Shown piece after piece: positions 25,991-35,339 of a stretch of DNA of 64,000 nucleotides (the stretch's first letter is position 1; every line of letters starts with the position of its first letter). The stretch comes from a bacterium (GTDB taxonomy: Bacteria; UBP6; UBA1177): NCBI GenBank assembly GCA_017538365.1, contig JAFYIZ010000033.1:1-64000 (forward strand), given 5' to 3'. Both the position numbers and the translations under genes were made by a program. The notes beneath the pieces are model-generated. The model did no database searches and was not told the DNA's origin. It saw only the letters and a program-made list of their open reading frames with translations.

Positions 25991-27163
25991 GTGCTAGTGC
26001 CAAGAGTCGTTTTTGTTTCAAATTATTTTAATCATCATCAGGCAAGTTTTTCTGATGCAATGTTTAATATGCCGGATGTTGAATATTATTTTATTGAAAC
26101 TACTGTAATGTCAGATAGTCGGAAAAAATTAGGATACGGGATTGATGAGAAACCCAAATATGTTTTGTCTGCTTATGAGTCCGAAAAAACAAGAAGTTAT
26201 TGTGCCGACTTAATAGATAAAGCTGATTTCGTCATTATCGGCAGTGCTGATGATAAATGGCTGGAAAATCGCCATAAACAGGGAAAATTTGTTTTCAGAT
26301 ATAATGAACGCTTTTATAAAAACGGTGTGCCTAAATGGAAAATTCCGTTGATATATGTGAGAAATTATTGTAAATTCGGCAGATTCAAAAACGAGTATCT
26401 GCTTTGTGCGAGTGCTTTTGCAGCGGCTGATGCTGCCCTGACAAGAACATATCTCGGAAAAACATACAAGTGGGGATATTTCCCTGAGACTAAGTTGTAT
26501 GATTTGAAAAAATTATTCGATAAAAAGAGTCGTAATGATAAGGTTTCTATCCTATGGTGCGGTAGACTTATAGGGTGGAAACATCCTGACGTGACAATTC
26601 AACTTGCAGAAAAACTGAAAAAAAATCACATAGATTTCTCTCTTAATATTATCGGTTGCGGTGCAATGGAGAACGAACTCCAATCAATGATTCAACAAAA
26701 AGATTTGTCTGATAAAGTTAAAATGCTGGGATCTATGAAACCTGATGAGGTAAGGGAATATATGGAAAGATCAGATGTCTTTTTGTTTACAAGTGACTTC
26801 CGAGAAGGTTGGGGTGCTGTTCTTAATGAATCAATGAATAGCGGGTGTGCCGTTGTTGCAAGTCACGCCATAGGTTCTGTTCCGTTCCTTATTGAAAATT
26901 GGCGAAACGGTATAGTTTATCAAAATGGAAATTTGGAACAACTTTACAATATCGTTGAAAAATTGATTAAGTCGCCGGATCTTAGGCAACAAATCGGGCG
27001 TAATGCATATAAATCCATGACGGAATTGTGGAATGCATCCATTGCGGCAGAAAGGTTGATGGTTTTATATAATGATCTTCGTAAAAAAAGTTTTTGTGAT
27101 CAGTTTGAAACAGGTCCGTGTAGCAGGGCTGAAATTATCAAGAACGGATGGTTTAGGGGATAA
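25991..27163 (+). CDS. Family 4 glycosyltransferase
   Basis: This encodes 390 residues from GTG 25991, with a second GTG at 25997; AAGGGG lies just upstream. The N-terminal FVSNYFNHHQASFSD is typical of a GT4 branch. The C-terminal domain contains LWCGRLIGWKHPDV, KMLGSMKPDEVREYM and FREGWGAVLNESMNSG, the catalytic EX7E segment. It is encoded by the last transferase gene before the flippase. Confidence 0.85.
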   Translation: MLVPRVVFVSNYFNHHQASFSDAMFNMPDVEYYFIETTVMSDSRKKLGYGIDEKPKYVLSAYESEKTRSYCADLIDKADFVIIGSADDKWLENRHKQGKFVFRYNERFYKNGVPKWKIPLIYVRNYCKFGRFKNEYLLCASAFAAADAALTRTYLGKTYKWGYFPETKLYDLKKLFDKKSRNDKVSILWCGRLIGWKHPDVTIQLAEKLKKNHIDFSLNIIGCGAMENELQSMIQQKDLSDKVKMLGSMKPDEVREYMERSDVFLFTSDFREGWGAVLNESMNSGCAVVASHAIGSVPFLIENWRNGIVYQNGNLEQLYNIVEKLIKSPDLRQQIGRNAYKSMTELWNASIAAERLMVLYNDLRKKSFCDQFETGPCSRAEIIKNGWFRG

Positions 27164-27166
27164 AAG

Positions 27167-28474
27167 ATGAGATTCGGCTTTTTATTTAGAAAAAGTCGTA
27201 TAAGGAGAAATGCAAGTTGGTTGGTTGGGGGCAGTATAGCACACAAGTTTATTGCGTTTTTTATTGCTATATGGACTGCAAGGTATTTAGGACCTGAGAA
27301 TTATGGTTTAATTAATTATGCTTCAGCATATACCACACTGTTTTTTTCACTATCTACTTTGGGTATAAGTTCTATATTGGTTAATGAGTTGATTAAAAAT
27401 CATGATGAAGAAGGAACTATAATGGGAACGACTCTTGTGATGCAAGGCGTTTCCAGTTTACTTTCAATAGTGATAATCTGCGTGATAGTTTCTTTTTTAA
27501 ATCGTGGTGAAACTTTGACTATAACGGTTGTGTTTTTATATAGTTTGGGTCTTTTCTTTCAAATGATGGATTCCCTTAAATATTGGTTTCAATCAAAATT
27601 GGAATCTAAGTATTCGGCAATCGCGTCAGTCGCTGCATACTTAATTAGTTCATTATATAAAGTTGTTTTGTTAATGACCGGAAAAAGTGTGATTTGGTTT
27701 GCCCTTGCTGCTTCTGTCGATTATTTGTGCATGGCCGTTATTATGTATGCTGTTTATAGAAAAAAGAATGGACCTGTGTTCCGGTTTTCAGTTGATAAGG
27801 CAAAGAAGTTATTCAATAATAGTTATCATTTTATACTTTCGGGATTGATGATTGCAATATATGGGGCAACTGATAAATTAATGTTAAAAAATATGCTTAC
27901 GGATGGGGCTGCTGTTGGTTATTATGGAACAGCTTTTTCCGTATGTAATATTTGGGTTTTTGTGTTGGCTGCGATTATTAGTTCATATAAACCTGTTATC
28001 TGCGAATTATATAATGTGAATAAGGAGGCCTATAATAATAAAAATATACAATTGTATTCTATAGTTTTTTATTGTTCCGTAATCGTTAGTTTGGTGATTA
28101 CGATTTTTGCTCGTTTAGGTATTTTTATTTTGTACGGAGAAAGCTATCTGCCAGCTGTGCAACCTCTTAGGATTTGCACATGGTATGTTGCTTTTTCGTA
28201 TCTTGGAGTGGCAAGAGATGCTTGGGTCGTTTGCGAGGGCAAGCAAAAATATTTGTTGTACATATACATGGGGGCTGCAATTATAAATGTTGTGCTAAAT
28301 TATTTTCTAATCCCTGTGTTCGGTGTGTCAGGAGCTGCCTTTGCCTCTCTTTTGACTCAAATAAGCACAATATTTGTATTTCCTTTGTTTATTAAGGATT
28401 ATCGCCCGAATGTTCGCTTGATGATTAAAGCAGTGTCTCTAAGCAATGTTAAGTTTTTTAAAGACCGATCATGA
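27167..28474 (+). CDS. wzx: Wzx-like polysaccharide flippase
   Basis: This encodes 435 residues with about twelve to fourteen membrane helices. The start has the flippase-type NASWLVGGSIAHKFIAFFIAIWTARYLGPENYG, in which ARYLGPENYG is the well-known N-terminal signature of Wzx/MATE-like exporters. A central ATDKLMLKNML matches the second signature. It would move the lipid-linked repeat unit across the inner membrane for Wzy. Together with Wzy this indicates Wzy-dependent assembly; no Wzz-like length regulator is seen in the window. Confidence 0.88.
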   Translation: MRFGFLFRKSRIRRNASWLVGGSIAHKFIAFFIAIWTARYLGPENYGLINYASAYTTLFFSLSTLGISSILVNELIKNHDEEGTIMGTTLVMQGVSSLLSIVIICVIVSFLNRGETLTITVVFLYSLGLFFQMMDSLKYWFQSKLESKYSAIASVAAYLISSLYKVVLLMTGKSVIWFALAASVDYLCMAVIMYAVYRKKNGPVFRFSVDKAKKLFNNSYHFILSGLMIAIYGATDKLMLKNMLTDGAAVGYYGTAFSVCNIWVFVLAAIISSYKPVICELYNVNKEAYNNKNIQLYSIVFYCSVIVSLVITIFARLGIFILYGESYLPAVQPLRICTWYVAFSYLGVARDAWVVCEGKQKYLLYIYMGAAIINVVLNYFLIPVFGVSGAAFASLLTQISTIFVFPLFIKDYRPNVRLMIKAVSLSNVKFFKDRS

Positions 28475-28556
28475 GAGTTGCATGGAACTATTTGAAATAA
28501 AAATAATCATATCTGTTGAAAAAATGAGGATAAATTAATACGTAAGGAGATTCAAT

Positions 28557-29399
28557 ATGCAAAAAGTTCTTAGTATTGAAGAACATAAACAAGTTCAACT
28601 TGATATTTTAAAGTTTGTTGCTGGTTTTTGTGAGAAAAAAGGTTTGTGTTATTTTTTAGCAGACGGGACTTTGCTCGGTGCGGTTCGTCATAAAGGGTTT
28701 ATTCCTTGGGATGATGATATTGATATCAGAATGCCAAGACCTGATTATAACAGAATGAGGCAGATTTTTAATGAGGAATGTAAAGATTCTCATTATCATC
28801 TGGTTGATCCGAGGGATAATGATGCTCATCATTATTTTATAAAAATCATAGATACACGAACTATAAAAATAGAGCCTGAACAAGACTATTCAACAGGCTT
28901 TTTAGGAGTCGACATAGATGTGTTTCCTATAGAGGGTTCCCCCGAAAATGAGGAAGAATTTTTGAAATGGGGGCGGGAAATAAGAAGTCTTAACAAAGCG
29001 TATGCATATAAAAAACGCCCACTGTATATATCAGTAAAAGCAACAATAGGAACTTATGTAAAGAAGAGGGTTCACCCTAAGTGGTGCTGGTTGTTTTTGT
29101 CGGCTTCTCGTATTGCAGAAAAGGTAATTGCTTTAGCAGACAGGTATATTTACGGTGAAGGCACATATGTGAGTTTTATCGGGGCCGGTGATCTGTTCAG
29201 GGTTCCTTACGAATGTTATAAAGATTATGTTATGATGAAGTTCGAAGACGCAGAATTCAGGGTGCCTGCCGGATATGATGCGGCTTTGACTAAACAATAC
29301 GGTGATTATATGAAGTTGCCGCCAATAGAAAAACAGGTTACACATCATGCCAACAATGTTTTTTGGAAAGATGAAGAGGAGGAAAATAAACATGCTTAA
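28557..29399 (+). CDS. LicD-family phosphotransferase, first copy
   Basis: This encodes 280 residues. The LicD hallmark [20 protein letters not shown] lies near 39-58, with the nucleotidyltransferase-like Asp triad. IDVFPIEG and the C-terminal YGDYMKLPP complete the family pattern. LicD proteins transfer phosphocholine or similar phospho-alcohols from CDP donors to sugars. TAAGGAGATTCAAT precedes ATG. It overlaps the aminotransferase gene by 8 bases, so it belongs with the donor-making genes that follow. Confidence 0.9.
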   Translation: MQKVLSIEEHKQVQLDILKFVAGFCEKKGLCYFLADGTLLGAVRHKGFIPWDDDIDIRMPRPDYNRMRQIFNEECKDSHYHLVDPRDNDAHHYFIKIIDTRTIKIEPEQDYSTGFLGVDIDVFPIEGSPENEEEFLKWGREIRSLNKAYAYKKRPLYISVKATIGTYVKKRVHPKWCWLFLSASRIAEKVIALADRYIYGEGTYVSFIGAGDLFRVPYECYKDYVMMKFEDAEFRVPAGYDAALTKQYGDYMKLPPIEKQVTHHANNVFWKDEEEENKHA

Positions 29400-30480
29400 T
29401 TTTACTGTAGGACCGGTAATGTCCAGCGAAACTGTTCGTGCGATAGGTGCTGAGCAGGTTCCTTATTTCCGCACTCCGGAATTCTCGGAATTGATGTTTG
29501 AGAATGAAAGGCTTGTCAAAAAATTCGCGAAAGCTGACGATAATGCAAGGGTATGCTTCATGACGGGCTCGGGAACGGCTTCAATGGAAGCTGCAGTAAT
29601 GAATATTTTTACTGAAAACGATAATGTGCTTGTTGTTGATCCAGGCAATTACAGTTTCGGACATCGTTTTAAAGAAATGCTTGAGATCCACGGAATTCCT
29701 CACACTATCATTAAACCTGAATTCGGTCGCAGTGTTACTGCCGGACAACTTGCTGAATATGACGGGAAGGGTTTTACAGGATTTTTGGTAAATCTTGATG
29801 AAACTTCTGTCGGCGTGTTGCATGATATAAAATTGATAAGCGATTTCTGCAAGCGGAACGATATATTTTTGGTAGTTGACTCTATAAGTTCCTTCCTTTG
29901 CGATCCTTTCAATATGAAAGAGCTGAATGTTCAGGCTATGATCACCGGTTCGCAGAAAGCTCTTGCGTGTCCTCCAGGAATATCGCTGATAGTTCTTTCT
30001 CCAGCTGCTGTTGAGCGTGTTTACCAGAATAAGCCGAAAACAATGTATCTTGATCTGAAACTTGCTCTGAAAAACGGCGAACGCGGTCAAACTCCGTTTA
30101 CTTGTGCTGTCGGTATTCTGCGTCAGATAAATGCAAGGTTAAAAGAAATCGATGCTGCCGGCGGTGTTGAATCAGAGAATACGAGAATCGGCGGTTTGGC
30201 AGAATATTTCCGCAACAAAATTAAAGAGTTGGATCTGCCGTTTAAAGTCATATCGCACGATCTTCCTAATGCTGTCACTCCGCTTTCTCCGAGAGAAGGC
30301 GTTTCAGCGCACGAGATTTTCAATATTCTTAAAGATGAATACGGAATCTGGATTTGTCCGAACGGCGGTGAATTTAAAGACACTCTTTTTCGTGTAGGTC
30401 ATATCGGTGCGCTTGAGAAAAAGGATTTTGATACGTTGCTTGAAGCATTGCTGGATATGAAAAGAAGATCGCTGATCTAA
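29392..30480 (+). CDS. Class V aminotransferase, related to 2-aminoethylphosphonate transaminase
   Basis: This encodes 362 residues from ATG 29392, behind GAGGAGG; an upstream ATG at 29347 lies inside the licD gene. [11 protein letters not shown] near the start and [15 protein letters not shown] near 62 bind the cofactor phosphate. [12 protein letters not shown] provides the Asp, and [12 protein letters not shown] near 183-194 carries the PLP lysine. This resembles PhnW-type transaminases (aldehyde plus alanine to amine). No PEP mutase is in the window, so the substrate need not be a phosphonate. I infer it makes an amino-alcohol phosphate or similar head group for the adjacent cytidylyltransferase. 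Confidence 0.85.
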   Translation: MLNFTVGPVMSSETVRAIGAEQVPYFRTPEFSELMFENERLVKKFAKADDNARVCFMTGSGTASMEAAVMNIFTENDNVLVVDPGNYSFGHRFKEMLEIHGIPHTIIKPEFGRSVTAGQLAEYDGKGFTGFLVNLDETSVGVLHDIKLISDFCKRNDIFLVVDSISSFLCDPFNMKELNVQAMITGSQKALACPPGISLIVLSPAAVERVYQNKPKTMYLDLKLALKNGERGQTPFTCAVGILRQINARLKEIDAAGGVESENTRIGGLAEYFRNKIKELDLPFKVISHDLPNAVTPLSPREGVSAHEIFNILKDEYGIWICPNGGEFKDTLFRVGHIGALEKKDFDTLLEALLDMKRRSLI

Positions 30481-30496
30481 TGTGAAGGAGTTTTTT

Positions 30497-31774
30497 ATGA
30501 TAAAAGTTATTACTTACGGTACGTATGATCTGCTTCATTACGGTCACATCAGACTTTTGGAGCGGGCAAAAGCTCTCGGGGACTATCTGATTGTCGGAAT
30601 TACGAGCGACGATTACGATAAAACCAGAGGTAAAATAAACAATCAACAGTCTTTGATGGAGCGTGTCGCGGCGGTAAAGGCAACAGGACTTGCAGATGAG
30701 ATTGTAGTTGAAGAATATGAAGGTCAGAAAATTGACGATATTCGCAGACTCGGTGTCGATATTTTTACAGTAGGTTCAGACTGGGTCGGGAAGTTCGATT
30801 ATCTGAACGAATACTGCAAAGTCGTTTATCTGCCGCGGACGGAAGGTGTTTCCAGCTCGGAAATCAGGGCGGAAAAGAGAAAACTTCTTATCGGAACTAT
30901 CGGTGGAAACGGTGGTGTCCGCAGAAAATTCATAAAAGAAACGGAGTTTGTCAACGGAGTGGAATACAGAGAGTGCGGTGATGATCTGCAGGGTGTTGAT
31001 GCGGTCTATATAGTGTCTCATCCGAAAAACCATTACGATGATGTGAAGAGGGCTCTGCTTGCCGGGAAACACGTTCTATGTGAATCTCCTGTAGCTTTGA
31101 CGGTCGAAGGATATAGGGAACTTATGGATTTGGCTCATGATAAAGGGCTTATTCTCACAGATGCGATAAAAACAGCTTATTCAACAGCTTATTCAAGACT
31201 GCTTGTCGTTGCTAAAAGCGGCCGGATCGGGGATATAATTTCTGTAGATTCTGTATGCACCAGTCTTGCCGACGGGGCAGGAGAATCAGGGATTGATCTT
31301 TCCTTGAAACAGAACAGCATCTGTGCATGGGGTCCTACCGCGATGCTTCCGATTTTCCAGCTTCTCGGAACGAATTATAAAGATGTAAGGATAACAACGA
31401 AAATTATAGACGAAAAACTCAATTACGACGGTTTTACAAAAATAGATTTTGTTTTTGACAATGCTGTGGCTTCTGCCAAAGTCGCCAAAGCCGCAAAAGC
31501 TGAAGGCGAATTGGTAATTACAGGAACAAAAGGTTACATCTATGTTCCGGCGCCATGGTGGAAAACAGATTATTTTGAAGTGAGATTTGAGAATCCCGCC
31601 GATAACAAAAGATATTTCTATCAGCTTGACGGAGAAGGTATCCGTTATGAAGTCGTTGCGTTTGCGAAGGCTGTCGAAAGCGGAAAGAAAAATTTGTATG
31701 TGGAAGACAAAATTTCTGAAAAAATTGTTGGCGTAATAGAAGATTACAATAATTTTAACTATTTGAAAATTTAA
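30497..31774 (+). CDS. Fusion of TagD-like cytidylyltransferase and Gfo/Idh/MocA oxidoreductase
   Basis: This encodes 425 residues from ATG 30497, behind AAGGAG. Residues 1-130 are a glycerol-3-phosphate-cytidylyltransferase-like domain: GTYDLLHYGHIRLLERAK with HxGH, and RTEGVSSSEIR as the C-terminal signature. Residues from about 135 form a Gfo/Idh/MocA-type dehydrogenase: a Rossmann region with VDAVYIVSHPKNHYDD, GKHVLCESPVALT (the EKP-like segment, here ESP) and LTDAIKTAYS. The fusion would activate a phospho-alcohol with CTP and oxidise or reduce it or a related polyol. It lies between two licD genes and after the aminotransferase, suggesting a CDP-activated head group for glycan decoration. 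Confidence 0.85.
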   Translation: MIKVITYGTYDLLHYGHIRLLERAKALGDYLIVGITSDDYDKTRGKINNQQSLMERVAAVKATGLADEIVVEEYEGQKIDDIRRLGVDIFTVGSDWVGKFDYLNEYCKVVYLPRTEGVSSSEIRAEKRKLLIGTIGGNGGVRRKFIKETEFVNGVEYRECGDDLQGVDAVYIVSHPKNHYDDVKRALLAGKHVLCESPVALTVEGYRELMDLAHDKGLILTDAIKTAYSTAYSRLLVVAKSGRIGDIISVDSVCTSLADGAGESGIDLSLKQNSICAWGPTAMLPIFQLLGTNYKDVRITTKIIDEKLNYDGFTKIDFVFDNAVASAKVAKAAKAEGELVITGTKGYIYVPAPWWKTDYFEVRFENPADNKRYFYQLDGEGIRYEVVAFAKAVESGKKNLYVEDKISEKIVGVIEDYNNFNYLKI

Positions 31775-31779
31775 AAACA

Positions 31780-32628
31780 ATGAATAACGCAAAAGAATTG
31801 ACTCCGGAACAGTTCCGAAAAATGCAGTTGACAGAATTGGATATGTTGGTGGAATTCGATAGAGTATGCAGGAATAACAATATCAATTATGTTTTATTCG
31901 GAGGAAGTCTTTTGGGAGCTGTCCGCCATAAAGGATTTATTCCATGGGATGACGATGCAGACATCGGAATGTTAAGGGAGGATTATGACAGATTTAAGGA
32001 ACATATGAATGAAATGAATCCTGATATTTGCTATTTCCAAGACCATGATACTGATCCTGAATACAGATGGGGTTACGGAAAACTTCGTAGAACTGGAACA
32101 AAATATGTTCGTGTCGGTCAAGAACATTTGAAGTGTAAGACAGGAATTTTTGTGGATATATTCCCTATGGATGATATACCGCTGAGTATTGTCGGTCAGG
32201 TTCTCCAAGATTGGTACTGCTTTTGTATGAGAAAAATTATGTGGTCGGAGGTGGCTAAATACAACACAAAAGGATTTTGGAAATTGTGGTTTACGTTGTT
32301 GTCCAAAATTCCTGTTTCAATACCTTTCTCGGGATTAGATCGATATATAAGGAAAAGTAAAAATGAAACACCTAACAGGGTTAGATGTTTGGCATTTCCT
32401 GCTACGGGAACGCTTTATAAGAAAAATCCGATTACTGAAAGATACGGCATGCCAAAATCCTGGTTTACAGACAGGACAGAGTATTTGTTCGAAAGTCAGC
32501 AGTTTTTCAGTTCAAAAGATTATGATGTGGTGTTGAAATACATATATGGGGATTATATGAAACTTCCCGATGAAAATGACAGAGAGCAGCACTCTCCTTT
32601 TTCTGAAATTAAATTCCAAGATGAATAA
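31780..32628 (+). CDS. LicD-family phosphotransferase, second copy
   Basis: This encodes 282 residues. [21 protein letters not shown] near 41-61 is the catalytic motif; FVDIFPMDDIP and [11 protein letters not shown] follow as in the family. It begins 5 bases after the cytidylyltransferase fusion. The ribosome site is weak. It is clearly diverged from the first and third copies outside the motif, so the three may use different acceptors or act at different sugars. The GNAT gene overlaps or abuts its end. Confidence 0.9.
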   Translation: MNNAKELTPEQFRKMQLTELDMLVEFDRVCRNNNINYVLFGGSLLGAVRHKGFIPWDDDADIGMLREDYDRFKEHMNEMNPDICYFQDHDTDPEYRWGYGKLRRTGTKYVRVGQEHLKCKTGIFVDIFPMDDIPLSIVGQVLQDWYCFCMRKIMWSEVAKYNTKGFWKLWFTLLSKIPVSIPFSGLDRYIRKSKNETPNRVRCLAFPATGTLYKKNPITERYGMPKSWFTDRTEYLFESQQFFSSKDYDVVLKYIYGDYMKLPDENDREQHSPFSEIKFQDE

Positions 32629-32638
32629 TGAGGATGTG

Positions 32639-33448
32639 ATGATAAATAAGTGCGGTAAAGAATATGAAACCATTATTTTTAGCTATATAGGACAAGACTA
32701 TCCGGAGTGTCTCTATTTATATCTCAATTTGAAAAAATACGGTTTTGATAACACAACAACTGATGTTTATATTCAACGGGAAAACAATGTAATAACAGCT
32801 GTTTTGCTGAAATATTACACATGTCTTCATGTCTTTTCCAAAGATAATGATTTTAATTCTGCAGAGTTGGGAATTTTCATTGAACAAAATGGATTCTCGA
32901 TGGTTTATTGTATGTCTTCAACAGCAAGCCGAATCTATGAATGTCTGTCAAAAGAAACATTGGATCTGGCGACATTAACAACTGGCTGGGTAGCAAAAAT
33001 TACAAAAATAGACAAACAGCCGAAAGGTATTTCTGTTAAGGCCTCCAAACAAGACTTTGAACAAATCGTAAGATTGATTTATGAGGATGAAGATATCGGG
33101 AAATCTTATAAATACGAAATGCTTGCATGTCAGTTGGAAGAAAGGAACAGTGAAGGTTATGCCAGAAATTTAGTTATAAAGAACGGAGATTTGGTTATAG
33201 CTCATGCCTGCACTAATGCAGAAATTGACAAAATAGCTGTTGTAGCCGAACTGCTTGTAAGGGAAAATTTTAGAAGACAGGGGTATGCTTCTGAAATATG
33301 GCGGGATTTATGCGGGCAGCTGCTGCTTGAAAATAAAGAAGTCTATTCATTTTATTATTCGGAAGAATCCAGAGCTTTGCACCGTAAAATAGGCTTCAAC
33401 GAAGTTTGTGAGTGGGCAAAGATCGTGATTCAGCAAAAAAATTCATAG
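32639..33448 (+). CDS. GNAT-family N-acetyltransferase
   Basis: This encodes 269 residues from ATG 32639, with GAGG 6 bases upstream; ATG 32621 inside licD is the alternative. The C-terminal part has the acetyl-CoA-binding segment VRENFRRQGYASEIWRDL (R-x-x-G-x-A variant) and a final ALHRKIGFNEV typical of GNAT enzymes. The N-terminal 150 residues resemble a second degenerate GNAT fold. In this block it may acylate an amino group, perhaps the amine introduced by the class V aminotransferase; this is inference. Confidence 0.75.
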   Translation: MINKCGKEYETIIFSYIGQDYPECLYLYLNLKKYGFDNTTTDVYIQRENNVITAVLLKYYTCLHVFSKDNDFNSAELGIFIEQNGFSMVYCMSSTASRIYECLSKETLDLATLTTGWVAKITKIDKQPKGISVKASKQDFEQIVRLIYEDEDIGKSYKYEMLACQLEERNSEGYARNLVIKNGDLVIAHACTNAEIDKIAVVAELLVRENFRRQGYASEIWRDLCGQLLLENKEVYSFYYSEESRALHRKIGFNEVCEWAKIVIQQKNS

Positions 33449-33473
33449 TTCTGCGAAATCGGGGGATCGTTTT

Positions 33474-34352
33474 ATGGAAACATCACAAACAACAAGTTAT
33501 GAAAAGATTTGGAATATAGAATTGGATTTGTTCGAAAAATTCAAGAGTATCTGCGCAAAATACAATCTTGCATATTGTGCATCTTCGGGAACTTTGTTAG
33601 GCACAGTTCGTCATAGAGGTTTTATTCCATGGGATGATGATATGGATTTGTTTTTACCGTGGCAGGATTATGTTAAGTTTATGGAAGTAGCACCCAGAGA
33701 ATGTCAATATCCTTACTTTTTCCAAAGTTTTTTGACTGATCCTGAAAGCGAGGCAAGCGCGAGCAGATTGAGAAGAAGTGATACTACAGGCTTTACGAAA
33801 TGGGAACATGAAAATATTACAGGAAAGGATTATGACAGAGGTATATTTATCGATATATTCCCATTGTTCAATGTTCCTGATTCAGAGTCTGAAAAAAATA
33901 TTCAGAAAGAGTCCATTATGTTCTTTTGGAAGTGTATGCGAGGATATAATGCTGTCTGTCAGAAACAAGCGTGGGGGGGGGCAAATAAAGATTACGAACA
34001 ATATATCCCCTATTACAAAAGTGTATGCAAATCTATGAGTATAACTGATATAAAACGGGCATATTTGAATGCATGTGCAATGATTGATACCGAGACTAAA
34101 GAGGTCGGGGCCACATCTTCAAGAATTCATTTGTCTACATTGATGTGGCCATCAGAGTGGTATTCTTCATATGTAGATCTTCCATTTGAAAATACAACGA
34201 TAAAGTGTCCTGTTGAATATGAAAAAGTTTTGGAAAAGCAATACGGAAATTGGCGTGTGCCTGTTAAAAATGGCGCCAGACATGATTTTGCTGCTATTGA
34301 TCCTGAAACTCCATGGAAAGACTACGATATGGCATCGGTAAAGAATAGGTAA
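33474..34352 (+). CDS. LicD-family phosphotransferase, third copy, with poly-G tract
   Basis: This encodes 292 residues. [21 protein letters not shown] near 38-58 is the LicD motif, followed by DRGIFIDIFPLFNVP and a C-terminal YGNWRVPV. The reading frame runs through nine consecutive G at 33973-33981 (Trp167-Gly-Gly). With eight G the frame would end about 19 codons later; with ten G it would stop within three codons. Length changes in the tract would therefore switch the enzyme off, as in phase-variable surface genes of other bacteria. It is the last glycan gene before the defence island. Confidence 0.88.
   Translation: METSQTTSYEKIWNIELDLFEKFKSICAKYNLAYCASSGTLLGTVRHRGFIPWDDDMDLFLPWQDYVKFMEVAPRECQYPYFFQSFLTDPESEASASRLRRSDTTGFTKWEHENITGKDYDRGIFIDIFPLFNVPDSESEKNIQKESIMFFWKCMRGYNAVCQKQAWGGANKDYEQYIPYYKSVCKSMSITDIKRAYLNACAMIDTETKEVGATSSRIHLSTLMWPSEWYSSYVDLPFENTTIKCPVEYEKVLEKQYGNWRVPVKNGARHDFAAIDPETPWKDYDMASVKNR
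33973..33981 (+). repeat. G9 homopolymer inside the third licD gene
   Basis: Nine consecutive G in an AT-rich coding region. The present length keeps the gene open, and a one-base change in either direction truncates it near residue 170-190 of 292. It is a candidate slipped-strand mispairing site. Confidence 0.8.
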
Positions 34353-34415
34353 TAAGTGGTGAAAGGGAAACTAAATGAGTGAGGTGGTGTTGGGGGGAAT
34401 AATAGGAGAAGATTT

Positions 34416-35339
34416 ATGACAAGAGAAATTGTAGAATTCTTTCAGGCTGTTAATAAGGATTGTCCAGACAATATTGTGCATATATATTTCAGCGAAAAAC
34501 GAGGAAATAAATATAGAACATTCAATCCACAGATGTCCAATGAACTTCAAAAAAAGATTCTTGAGTTGTTGCTGCCGCCTCTATTAGAATTATTACAACT
34601 CCCGATAGTTCACTATAATCCCGTAGGTGTTCTTGATGAGGAAAATGAGCTTATTATTTCAACTCAGGTTGATAGTGTCGAAACTTTTAAAAATAGTTTG
34701 AAATCAGATACTTGCTATACGGATATGAGTTTGATCAAAATGAGCAATATTAGCTTCTATTGTGTTGAAATATCTTATAACAACAAAAGTGCTTATCTCT
34801 TTAGGCAGTTCGCGAAAATGAGTCGTCTTAGAAAAGGAATCCTTGGTCAATTGGTAAACAATACTCTGGCAGAACTTGACAATAATTTCTTAGGTATTGA
34901 TGATCGTACCGATATGGTTCTCATGGACGATACATTAATAATTATTAACCACATTTCGCTCGAAAGAGTATTTAATTATCGCGACAAATTTCAAGAAATG
35001 ACAAATCTAGCAATTGGACGCATTGTCGTTGAAGGTAAAATGACAAATGTCGAGCAATTTTCTGAAGATTGTCTTAAGGATGTGCGAATTATGAAACGTT
35101 TTACGGAGTTGATGTCAAAGGATAGTTTGCCTCTTTTTTTTGATAATTATGACCGTGTTCCGCAAATTGTTGATGCTCTAAATTTGAATATAAAGTTTGA
35201 TAAAGAAGGAAGAATGGTTTATGAAGATAAATCTCAACTTTACCATATAGTTCACTTATTCTCTGATTCTTATTTTAAATCGCTGATCGCGGAACGCGTT
35301 GGTGTTATTGAGCTTGAGGGAAAAATTAATGCTGACTAA
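34416..35339 (+). CDS. kwaB: KwaB-like DUF4868 protein of a Kiwa-type defence system
   Basis: This encodes 307 residues with no membrane segment. The C-terminal half has the DUF4868 pattern: VFNYRDKFQEMTN, FSEDCLKDVRIMKRF, then IKFDKEGRMVYEDKSQLYHI and LFSDSYFKS near the end. DUF4868 defines KwaB, the cytoplasmic DNA-associated subunit of Kiwa anti-phage systems. A four-helix membrane protein is encoded next, overlapping by 11 bases, as expected for KwaA. In the Kiwa operons I recall, kwaA comes first, so the reversed order here is noteworthy. TAGGAGAAG precedes the ATG; no clear promoter is seen upstream. Confidence 0.8.
   Translation: MTREIVEFFQAVNKDCPDNIVHIYFSEKRGNKYRTFNPQMSNELQKKILELLLPPLLELLQLPIVHYNPVGVLDEENELIISTQVDSVETFKNSLKSDTCYTDMSLIKMSNISFYCVEISYNNKSAYLFRQFAKMSRLRKGILGQLVNNTLAELDNNFLGIDDRTDMVLMDDTLIIINHISLERVFNYRDKFQEMTNLAIGRIVVEGKMTNVEQFSEDCLKDVRIMKRFTELMSKDSLPLFFDNYDRVPQIVDALNLNIKFDKEGRMVYEDKSQLYHIVHLFSDSYFKSLIAERVGVIELEGKINAD

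Noticed and set aside
29392-30480. The aminotransferase as PhnW in phosphonate synthesis
   Set aside because: No PEP mutase or phosphonopyruvate decarboxylase is present in the window, so I kept the family-level name.
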